From positions 3,720,501-3,784,500 of the forward strand of contig OX485805.1 of assembly GCA_950295325.1 (NCBI GenBank): a stretch of 64,000 nt of DNA, given 5' to 3'. Below the pieces are notes generated by a model. The model was not told the origin of the DNA, made no database searches, and saw only the letters and a list, made by a program, of their open reading frames with translations. Source of the stretch: Polytrichum commune. Lineage: Eukaryota; Streptophyta; Polytrichopsida; Polytrichales; Polytrichaceae. Numbering within the stretch: position 1 is the first letter of the stretch; each line of letters starts with the position of its first letter. Positions 50,968 through 61,170 of the stretch are shown here, piece by piece. Made by a program: the position numbers and the translations under genes.

Positions 50968-52346
50968 TACATAGTTTTCAGTGGGACATTCTCACCTTAG
51001 AGTAAGGCTCAAAAGTAGGTTAAATTTTCCAAAATATATTTTGGTGGGGCTCTTGAGACCTTCTGAGAAGAAGACCACAACCAACAACTTTAAATCTCCC
51101 ATGGTTTAAATACGAGCAAACACTTCAATTTATAGAGAATGTGATATGATTCCTTCACATGGAATCTAATGGCATATGACACTCTTGGTGCAATTAAGGT
51201 CATTTCTCAACTAACATGCACATGGAGCTAAATCTTTTGTCAACTAAGTTACCGTAAACGAATGCTCAAAATTCTAGAGAAATTCAAAATCTCTTTGAGT
51301 CTTTCAATGTATAGGTAGTGTGATCATTGGATTGGTGTTCCCAAGAATTAGTGTGTTTTACTATGTGTCACACTAAACGCCAAAACCTAATTAAACTAAT
51401 ATGACTTAAATTATGATACCAAGAATCAAGTCAAATTACTATAAAACAAAACAATACATCAAGGTCACACTCATTTTCATATGAAAAGTTTAATTGTGCA
51501 ACTCATTAACTACACAAAGAGATATGTATTATGGTCTAAGATTAGTGTGAGGCACACAAGTTCGCACAATCAAGAAGTATAACTGTGACCTTTTGTAATT
51601 GGTGTATTTCACACTGTAAGGTATGTGGGTGTTATTCCGTTCATTTTTCATGTTCTCCAACGGATTAAATATATACGACAAAACTTGTGTTGTATTTGCA
51701 AATTTGTCATGAAACATCAACACAAATTGGATTGAAAATCTAACTTTTCATGATTTAGTTATGATAATTGAAAGTTCATTTTTGTTGATTCCTTAACTGA
51801 ATACATAGGTCTTCCCAAGTGTTTTTACTATTGAGTGTGGGGTAGGTAATTTTTTTCTAAGATGTTGTCCAATCTCTTCTAAAGGTGTGTCCTGATGGTG
51901 TTTGTTCTTTGATCTCACCAAACCACACGGCAATGAAATATGGGTGTCCGATTAAGTAAGTTAAAGTAACCGAATAGCACCCGATGCCTTCAAATTTGTC
52001 AAGAGATAAGGAGACTCCGAAAACATGTTATGAATTGCCAAGGCCCATGGAATGGATTTTTTTTCCGAATCGTGAACTGGGCTCGTTTGAAAAGGCACAA
52101 ACAAGCGAAGTATGATGATGATGGTGGATGGGTGCGGTGATTGTAGTCACAGATTTGCAGTTATATTTTGACAAAAGTGATTCAGATTCAGATTCCAGGA
52201 ACTCCAAAATTTCCTGCTCTAAATTGCAACATCAGTTGTTGCCCTACTTAGGCTTCGTTTTCTGAAAATGGCACTCACAAGGTTAGAATGGCACAGGAAT
52301 TGTGAGTTCTGGTGATACATGAGTTAAGAGAAGCATTTCAAGAAGA
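50968..52346. other. Intergenic and promoter of the LpxB-like gene
   Basis: 51790-51970 is a reverse D1 subfamily copy (matches 9680-9930 and 40670-40930). The rest is unique AT-rich sequence. The 300 bp before the ATG at 52347 show no clear TATA or other element, so the promoter is placed by position only. Confidence 0.35.
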
Positions 52347-55300
52347 ATGGCAGCAGCACTAGGGCATGTGAAAGCGCTCGGAGGTGCAAAATGGCATAGT
52401 GGGCGGGAGAGTGTTGAAATCCGCTCTTGGAGGTTGCAATCATCTCATAGCTCATTGTGTGGAGTGCCGAGCGTTTTGCAGCAAGGAGCTCCTCTGAAGA
52501 TTTCCAGGAGCCTTCGGTGTACCCATCGAAGGAGGGCAGGTAATTCCTTCCTTCTTTTGATTTGGTCAAGTTTTTGGCCCTTCTTCTGAATGCCTAAACC
52601 CTCCCATTAGTTTAACATCTAGAAGTTGAAACTATTGACTTCTAAATGACAAGTGTTCACTTAGACTACTCGCAGAAGGAAAGCTTAAATTCGGGATTTC
52701 ATTGGGGCAGAGGTAAGCGAGAAGTGCCAAGCGAGACAAGATCAATAAACACTAAACCCTGAACCCTCTCATTAGATGTCAATCGTTAACTCCTTTGCCG
52801 AGCCAGTGCAAACTTGTAGCTACACACCAACACTTCTTGCAGAGAGATCTTTGAACAATTGTAGAAGAAAAGCGTAAATTGTGGATTTCATTCAGGCAGA
52901 GGTAAGCGAGAAAATGCCATAGAGCACAAGATCAATAAACCCTAAACCCTACAGCCTAAAACCCTGGACCCTGGACCCTCCCGATAGATTTCAATCTTAA
53001 CTTCTTTGCAGTGCAGTGACTTCAATGGACTAAATAGCAAGCTGGTGCAAACTTGTAGCTACACCCAGTCACTTCTTGCAGAGAATTTTTTGAGCGATTC
53101 TACAAGGTAAGCTTTTTTGAGGATTTGGGAATTCATTTGGGGCAGAGGTAAGCGAGAAATGCACAAGCACAAGCACAAGCTCAAGTGTCGCACGAGTGGA
53201 GGCTCAAGATGAGCCTGTGGACATAGTGATACTTACAAATGGGCCAGGTGAAGTGGCCACCTGGGTGAAGCCGGTAGTGGCAACCTTGCGGCAGAGCAGC
53301 AAGGAGCAGGGCATCGACATGCGAATTTCGGTATAACACTCTACAAATCTCCACCCCTTACAATGTGAAAGGTTATTTGGCCACTGTAGATTTTGGTTTG
53401 CGGAAAGCCTTAATTAAGAATGGAATCTACATCACAAACTTCGGAAGGCCAAATTATCATGTTAACATACTAAAACATTGAAATAACATCATAAATGTTC
53501 AATAAATGTCCTCATAATTACATTATTTTACTATTCTCGTTTATTATGTGCCACATTATACTACTTGGAACCAAGTTGTTACATTAAATTAACACATAAA
53601 ATATTGGATAATTACTATTCACCACTAGGTGTAGTAAGTACATTATACACCACCCTTTGGAAGTTTGTGATGTATATCACTGTCAAATCATCCATGATGT
53701 GATGATACATTTGGCTGTTGAGAGTATGAGAGCAAGTTTGCATTACATGTCTTTGATCTTAGGAATGCCAAACGTTGGTGACAACCAGAGATTTGGTAGT
53801 CAATACCCTTGGTGGTGTACAAGTAGTGAGCATCTGAGATCTTTTGATAGAGAATTGGCATAGACTCTGTCTTGTTTTGCTACATGATTTCACTCTCTAC
53901 GTTTCAAGCCTAAGCAGTTTGGTAATTCTTTATTGTGCACATGATTTAATGACTGAAGTTTTCAGACGTTTACAAAGCTGTTTTTGACGATTTTTAGGTG
54001 TTCACATGTGATTGATGAGCAGGTGATATTGGCACCTTGTCCACATGCCTCTGGCGGAGAGCTCCAACTTCTGCAATCATTTGTTGATATTGATCGTTCT
54101 CAGGTATTCTTGTCGATGGCAATCTTGTCACTGTCTCTTACTCTGCAGAAATATAACTCTCAATTTTGGCATGCTATAAATGGAGGAAATATGCGTCTTG
54201 TGTCAGGTGGTTCCTGGTTGTGTGCAACTACCTCTTGTTTATCAGACTCACCTCTCCTTTGTGATTGAACTTTCAGGGACCGGAGGGATTTTACTCGCTG
54301 CTGCTATTTGGTCAATCTCAGGACAATTGGGAGTGGCGAAAGCGAGGAGTTTGTATATTTCTTGGTGGCGACCAATTCAATGCAGTATGTTCCTAGCCCT
54401 CTCAAGGACGAAGTTTGCATGTATTATTATCATGACCAGTAGGAAAACCCTAGGGAATTATGTGCAGCAGCCAACTTTCTGATGTTTTGCAGGGATAAGT
54501 AGGTCAATATCTAGTGACCATCTTCTGCAAAGTTCTCAGCAGAAAGTACATGCCACACGTTTAGGTCTGACTGGGCAAGTCTCTGCTACATTTTAATTTC
54601 CATGTCATCTTTAAAAATGGTCCACTCAAATGATGACATGTGGCACTTTTTGGCCAAAAATGATCAATCTATGTCTAATCTGACCTGAAAATAGGCTACT
54701 CTGCTTTGCAAAGCTTCAACCTTACAATTTTAAACATCTTTCAGTTTTTTACCAAGCAATTTTTATCCTCTCTGTGCTGCTGATATAAAACCTTGAGTTC
54801 CATGTCATCACACAAATGTAGTCACACTGCATGTTATTCCTTCTGCACTATTTCAACTCGAGGTGCTACATAGTTTGGATGGTATGTGAATGTCTGGCTG
54901 TCATGAGTAGAATGAGTGCAAACCTTGCCGTGTAACTTTCAAGTCACTTGATGCTGTATGACACCCTGCAGCAATATCTGAAATATTAGAGCAGGTGTTG
55001 CTTGGATGGAGGCTAGGATACAGGACGGTGGTCTATGCTGAAGATGCAGTAAGATGGCCTGGGTATGTTTCTTTTCTCGTAGTATAGCGTCTCAACATTT
55101 CCATTTTCATTTTGTCAGGCTGGGCAAGGAATACGGTATGCAGTTTCATGTGTGGAAACATTCTCACCCAAAAAGAAATTCTTATCTGTAATACATATTT
55201 CTGTGCAGTTGAAGGTGCCCATAATTGTTATCATGATACCCATTCTTACACAAAAGGGCCATTTTCACTCACATTTTGAACATAGAGGCCTATTAGAGCT

Positions 55301-58300
55301 GTAGTAACTTTCCTTTGTGCGCATGCTTGGAGCAGACTTGTGGATGCCTACTTATTGCGTTCTCAAGAGACGTTGTTGAGTGTGCCACAATGGGCACATC
55401 AGCGTTGCTACGTTGTTGGGGACCTGTTTTCAGATGCAGTTGAGTCCTCATCTTTGCGGGATTCCTGGACATTGTCGTACACTGCACCAGCTCATGGTCA
55501 GGTTGAGGAGATTATGCCAGTCGTTGGGCTCCTACCGGGTTCCAAGGTGCTTCTTCTGAGCTTGGATATTAGCACATTGCTTTAAAATCTCTAGTACCAT
55601 ATCTGCCTTTGTCAGGTCACAATAGAGTTTATTCTTTAATCTAATGGGACTTTTTGTTGGGAGTTGGTTCCCTACGATTCTCTATTGGTTGCTTTGCATA
55701 CAATATCAATAATGTTTTTCCACTTGTGGTGCATGTCTGGAGGTAGTTTTTGAATTTGACCGAAGAGCATAACCTGGTTCCCTTATGTGTGTACTTGTAG
55801 CTGTAAGATTAGGCTACTTGTGACCTACCTGTTCCTCTTGTGAGCGCAGTTTGTATATTTATAGAGTTGTCTGCAATTATCAGATCTCCAGTCCCTCACG
55901 TAACAGAATTACTGACCCTGGAGAAATTTCATTTTCAGGGTGCAAAGTTGGCTATTGGTGTGCCCTATTTCATGGCAGTCGCAGATCATCTACATCAGCG
56001 GTAAATTCATCTCTCCCACTTTTGTCTTCTGTCCCATTTCATTCTTTCTTGTTATGTCAATGTTTGTTGTGCAGATGACTTTGCCTGGCTTTCTGCATAT
56101 TAGTGTAAAAGTATAAGCTATGAAGTGGTTGGCAATTTCTAAGTGGCGTGGACATTTGAATTAACCAGAACGTAAAATCAAACTACCAGAATCTACTATC
56201 ATTTTGGAACTTTGGAAAGGCGATGGTGCATGGGTGTTGATGCAGTTGCCTTTCCAAAGTTCCAAAGCATCCAACCTTTGATGGTGGCATGTTGAGTGGG
56301 TAGTGCGGGGGTGGCCCGGGACATTATTTCTTATGCACGGGTGTAACAGGGCTGGGATAGCAGAGGCCCGAACTAGTTCTACTATACATTTTGGAATTTT
56401 AGAATAGCGAGGGTGCATGGGCCATTGACACAGTTGTCATTTCAAAAGTTCCAAAAATGTTTGGCTGTCAATGACAGCATGTTGTGTGCATGGTGTGGGG
56501 ATGGCCTAGGATATTAATTTCATATACATGGGTGCAACGGGCTGGGACAACATGGACCCAAAATTGTCTACTATACATTTAAGAATGGAAATTTAGAATG
56601 GAGAGGTCACATGGGCGTTACATAGTTGCGTTTCCAAGGGTCCAAAACAATTGGCCATCCATGATAACATGTTGAGTGGACGATGTGGGGATGGCGTGGG
56701 CCATTAATTCACATGCATGGGTGCAATGGGCCGGGATGGCACGGGCCCAAACTGGCTTGTTTCTATTAAGTCGCCGCCAAATGAGAAGGCAATATCTGAT
56801 ATAGGTCAGGGGTGGCTGGCAGGATAGCTTGAAAGGCAAGGTGCGTTTTGTGCTACCATTAGCACCTACTGTCACTGTTAGCGAACTAGAAAACCATGCA
56901 AGTGCCACTTCCAACTCTCTCATCTCCCGTTTTCATTGGGCTGATGGTAAATTCATTGGAAATCAAGAAGTCAAAATGGCTATGGAGTCCGGAGGGGCTA
57001 GATCAGAGCATTTTAGAGGCAAGGCACTTGGGCAACTATTGACACAGGGCCAGGTGCCTATAGAGATATGGCAACAATTTCCTCCCCACTCACTCTACCA
57101 AGGCTGTGCCCTCTGCCTCACAACTGTACGGCAATTCTTCCTTCATTCTTACAGTTGCACATCCTTAAGCTTTAAAGGACCTGGGGGTGTTTTAATAAGG
57201 GATATGTGATGGTTTACCTAATGGCACTGTTGCACTCACATGTTGATGATTTAAGGATGAAAATAGGTGTGGCCAAAAAGATGGTGTTACTTTTAGGCAC
57301 TGCTACCTTATAGATACTCTGATTGGAATAATGCATATGTTAAATGGACTAAAATGAGATTGGGTAGCTAAAATAATCAAGAAATAATCTTAAACCCCTC
57401 TATTTGATACCTTGAGGCCCAGAATGGGCCTCTCGGACCTTTGAGGGTTGATAGGAAGCTCATCTATTGTATACAGACTAAAATACTTCATTGCTGGAAC
57501 TAGGTATGCGAAACACATGAATTTCCAGGATTGCATTTTCTTTTGCAGCCTTGAAAACGTCTACTGGCTTTGAAGGGAGCAGTCCAAAGGGATCAAAATA
57601 TATCTTGACCACTGTAATTTTATCTTAGATTTTGAGATTCAACATTTTTAGGTATTACTACTGTTTCTTGGCTTGGCTCCCTAGTTTGCACCTCACAAGT
57701 GCAGGTTATATTAGCAACATATTTGGTGGAGTGACATGTTTGAGTGACATCAGTCGTATTGGTGAAATGAAGGGAAGCCTGATTTTTCTTGGCATGTTTT
57801 TTCAGGTGGGGACAAATACAGCAGAGCTTGGGATTTTAGGTGTTCCTATGCTTGTGGTTCTCCCAACTAATATTCTTGAGGTGGGCAACTTCCATTACAT
57901 TTAGAGTTGCGACCTGTATTATTCTCTTTAGAAGGCTCCCTTGGATCTATGATGTAGTCCACCATTTAGTCTAAATGGTTAGGATGCTCAGTGCTCCCCC
58001 AAGCAACCTGGGTTTGGGTTCTTGACTACACTTTTCTTTTTCAGCCCTGGTTTTGGGCACACTTTGTGAATTTGAAGGTACTCTACTGTGAAAATTGAGC
58101 AACACTGTCACTACATAAAGTGTTGGGTTTTTGCTTGAGAACGTGTTTTGCTATGCAGCGATGGTGCAATTATGACAAGTCATGAAATTTCAAGAACCAA
58201 TGTCAATTAGTATAGGATTGTTCTGAATGAAACGAAAACACTTCCACACCTATGTTGACTAGGCTGACTGAAAATTTGGTTGATTTATTGTTCTGCAGAC

Positions 58301-59070
58301 ATTTCGAGGTGCAACTGGGGGGCTACTGGGTCTTCTAGCAGCAATCCCTGGCCGGGCTGGGGCATCAATGGCTCACTATATCAACCTTGGTATTTTAAGA
58401 ACAGCAGGCTACATCTCTTGGCCCAATAGGTGAACATTCATGTCTTCATCACATCATGAGTAACAAGTGTTCTTCGAAAGTATTCTTTACTTCAACCACT
58501 TATTTATTTCACCATTTATGATTTTTAATAAGAATGCTGTGTCAGCAAAATATGCAAATCAACAAAAACCACACTACTTATTCACCATACTCTCTTGAAT
58601 GGAGCCCAGCTGTAGAAGCACTAAATAAGTGTCCTGAAATTGATATTGTCCAACAGTCTTGCTTTCAGAAGATTCCACTTGAATGTAGTAGTGTCTTCTT
58701 TTCATCATTCTCGTTAGAAAGGATAAGATGAAGCACATAAGGATCAATTGTGGATATGTAGCTTGTCAATGGCAACATTGTTGTTGGTGTCTCGGCAAAA
58801 ATGCCAACATGGGGATATCTCATAGGCATTGAATTTGTGGCCATTGTGGGTGCGCATTGCAGGTGGGCAGGTGAGAGAATTGTCCCTGAGCTGATTGGTG
58901 AAATTGAACCAGTTGAAGTGGCAGCTGTAGCAGCTGAATATCTTGAATCTCCTGATTTACTCCAAGCCATGCACCAGCGCCTCTTGGACCTTCGAAGCCC
59001 ATTGGCAGATGATCATAAAGGAGCAGCACATTCAGTTGCACTGGCGGTGAAGCGATTGTTGCAGGCATAA
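52347..59070 (+). CDS. Predicted plastid LpxB-related glycosyltransferase-like protein
   Basis: Eleven exons: 52347-52539, 53146-53330, 54023-54103, 54277-54384, 54995-55062, 55336-55546, 55939-56000, 56828-57125, 57806-57880, 58299-58429 and 58863-59070, giving 539 aa with all phases consistent. Residues 1 to about 80 are rich in Ser, Arg, Ala and Gln and poor in acidic residues, like a chloroplast transit peptide. The mature part starts near VDIVILTNGPGEVATW (89-104), followed by FLGGDQFNA (181-189), LGYRTVVYAEDAVRW and VGTNTAELGILGVPM (403-417). The last is the position of the conserved SGT-x-xLE...GxPM nucleotide-sugar-binding motif of lipid-A-disaccharide synthase. This pattern recalls an LpxB-related family of unknown function known from cyanobacteria, so descent from the plastid endosymbiont is likely (inference). 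Substrate unknown; classical LpxB of plants is a separate mitochondrial protein. Confidence 0.85.
52655..53165 (+). repeat. Diverged tandem triplication in LpxB-like intron 1, reaching exon 2 start
   Basis: The block with GGGATTTCATTGGGGCAG and AGGTAAGCGAGAA occurs three times (junctions 52710/52711, 52899/52900 and 53145/53146). Between blocks, GTGCAAACTTGTAGCTACAC recurs at about 52806 and 53044. Only the third junction opens a frame that continues. The first two are decoy acceptors whose exons would hit stops within about 14 codons. Confidence 0.75.
52937..52950 (+). promoter_or_regulatory. Telo-box-like motif in intron 1
   Basis: AAACCCTAAACCCT, two plant telomere-type units, with looser CCCTGAACCCT and CCCTGGACCCT repeats nearby. 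Telo boxes near 5' ends of plant genes are known regulatory motifs. Here the motif lies in a tandem repeat, so it may be incidental. Confidence 0.35.
56190..56765 (+). repeat. Threefold tandem repeat in LpxB-like intron 7
   Basis: Units start near 56192, 56378 and 56568 with CTACTATACATTTTGGAA or variants (about 186-190 bp). Each contains a GGTGCATGGG-type motif, TTCCAAAGTTCCAAA-type text, CATGTTGAGTG, GGGGATGGC and CATGGGTGCAA or variants. Non-coding. Confidence 0.75.
57965..58080 (+). repeat. Possible tRNA-derived SINE fragment in LpxB-like intron 9
   Basis: TTAGTCTAAATGGTTAGGAT resembles a pol III A box, and GGGTTTGGGTTCTTGAC about 35 bases later resembles a B box, with tRNA-like spacing. 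It does not fold convincingly as a real tRNA. No flanking duplication was identified. Confidence 0.3.
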
Positions 59071-59719
59071 ATTGGTAATAATTGAATCGCCTCAACTTTA
59101 AATTGTGCTTTTAGTTATGGAATCAGAGGGTATAGAAAGTCTTTTGGGGGAAACTAGAATTTCATCTCACAGCCCAGAAAGGGGTGCTCTGGGCTGTCTG
59201 GACCAATGTTGAACTGGTTTATGGGTGAATGCATGGTATCATTACACTATATCAATAAATGGTATCAAAGAACCAACCCGACCGGCATCAAATTTGTCAC
59301 ACTAGTGAGATTCTGATACTTGGTGGTCTCCACACGATGAGCAATCCTCTGTATGCAAAAGTCATTATTTGGTCAGTCATACCTGATATTAGGGTAATTT
59401 TACCTAGGTGTGACGGTTCTTGGATGGTATATTGACCTGAATGTTAGCAAAAACTAAAATATCCTCAAAAGACCTGTGCCCTCCTCATACCTCTATCTTC
59501 AAAGAACCTGTTCACGGCCAGGGCTAGGCACCCACCTCTTAATGATAGCCCCTGAATTTGCAATTTGGGTGGACATCATGATGTTAGCAAATAAGCTCTA
59601 GGAACCACAAGTCCCTCTGGAAAACTGCCAGGACTAGAACACCAGTCAGTCTTTTAATGAGATTCTTGGACATAAATTGGGTTGGAGGGATGCAAGGTGG
59701 GAGATGGGGCGAGAGGGTG

Positions 59720-59953
59720 TTGTTGCATATGAGCGTACCTCTCATCCATCTGACAAATACACGCTCCCTATAGGTTTGTGGTTAATTTATCTCCAGTTGT
59801 GTTCCAACATCCACTAGGTCTTTCAGCTACTTCTAATGTCAAACCAACTAAAATAAGTAACCCCCAGGCTCCATACTACTTCATGACATTCTTGGTTTTT
59901 TTTTGTTATTATTATTATTATGGGAATGAGAGGTATGCTTGTATGCAACAATT
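59720..59953. mobile_element. MITE-like element, family M1 copy 2
   Basis: The left end TGTTGCATATGAGCGTACCT pairs with the reverse complement of the right end GAGAGGTATGCTTGTATGCAACA-type text. Interior blocks (CTATAGGTTTGTGGTTAATT) correspond to those of the copy at 2878-3096. About 234 bp, non-coding. Confidence 0.55.
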
Positions 59954-60527
59954 CCCTCTTGCCAAAGATGGGGGAGTGTGTTGCCCATTTAACCCTAAAG
60001 GCCAAGACGAACGTTTTTGTCTAGGTAGTCACCTCTGCCTGACAATATTAGCAAGCTCATGTATGTAGAATCTTTTGGATTTGGATATTTGGATGGTTGA
60101 AAAATTTGTGTGAACTATCCTAATTATACAAAGCTTCTATCCATATGGTCATACGTACCATAAGAGGTGCTGATTTCCTTCAATAAGCTTATGAGTTGGA
60201 ATGACTTCTTTTCAGAGATTTTGGGATGATTCTGCTTCGGCCTTTAGGAGTTAATTGGTCATTCATCCAAGTAGAACACACTTTTAGCAACTCCCTTTTC
60301 TTTTTCTTTTGATTTCTATCCACACATAGAGCATTTCATCCACAGCCTCCGGTTTTTTGTTCTCGAGAAGATTGGTCATGAACCATAAACAACTTGAGTT
60401 AAGTGGATGTCTCATTGCAATTGCAACTCTTCATCCACTCTCTTGTTGGTTACGAAGTCTGAAGCAATATCGCAACCCATGAATAGGGTGTTGTGTAGCA
60501 AATCCTAAAGGGAGATAAGTATCTAAG

Positions 60528-60914
60528 GGCCGGTTCACGTGGGGTCCCAAGTCCCACGTCCCGCTCATGTTAGCAAGTCCCAACATGGAGGCCAAATCCC
60601 AACTTTTGAGCGTCGAGAAACCATTAAAATATGGGTGATTATCAAAGTCGGATGTTGCTTATTTCATGCAAAAATATCTGCACGACTCATGTTGAGAGTT
60701 GGGTCTTGCTTTTTGCTTGACCCAACTCTCGAAATAAATCCCAAGCCTCACCTCCAAAAAGTGCAAAAAGTATTGCCATGTACATCCATGTCATACTTGG
60801 GACCCATGTGAAGTGGTAAGTCCTCATCTTCCATGCTCTCGAAGGCTGAGATTGCATGGATTGACCTGAAGTGACTTGGGACTTTGGACTTGGGACCCAT
60901 GTGAACGGACTGGA
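60528..60914. mobile_element. hAT-like MITE, about 387 bp
   Basis: The left end GGCCGGTTCACGTGGGGTCC and the reverse complement of the right end (CAGTCCGTTCACATGGGTCC) are inverted repeats that continue into CCAAGTCC. Flanks share TCTAAG on both sides, compatible with an imperfect 8-bp duplication as in hAT elements. Inside, GAGAGTTGGGTC and GACCCAACTCTC form a perfect 12-bp hairpin at about 60694-60731. No coding frame. Confidence 0.6.
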
Positions 60915-61170
60915 CTCTAAGCAATACTCTCATAGGCCAACTGCCTCCTGCATCCAAGGCTAACCTACCGATGATGGTAAAATTCTTTCAAGATTGATTA
61001 CTTGCGTCCGTCAGCAGATGGAAACCACCAATGGATTCCTAAAACCCGTTCACCAGCTTTTTGTCACGTTGCTGTTTAAAAACTTCTCCCTCACCAGAAT
61101 TGAGGACTTGAATTTGGAGTACATACGTCAAAAAGAAAAATTCTGCTGAAAGAGGAGGAGACGGCTCAAA

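Larger units (their letters stand above)
59071..61170. other. Intergenic between the LpxB-like gene and CFAP299
   Basis: Holds the LpxB-like 3'UTR (unmapped end), a dispersed repeat at about 59220-59480 shared with 31650-32000, and the two MITE-like elements listed separately. No gene is recognised. The CFAP299 promoter must lie in the last few hundred bases; no clear element was seen. Confidence 0.45.

Noticed and set aside
54180-54276. Upstream extension of LpxB-like exon 4
   Set aside because: The open frame there is out of phase with exon 4. The TTTCAG acceptor at 54271-54276 keeps the correct frame.
57965-58080. Functional tRNA gene
   Set aside because: Box-like motifs are present, but no complete cloverleaf with acceptor stem and anticodon arm could be folded. 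Listed only as a possible SINE fragment.
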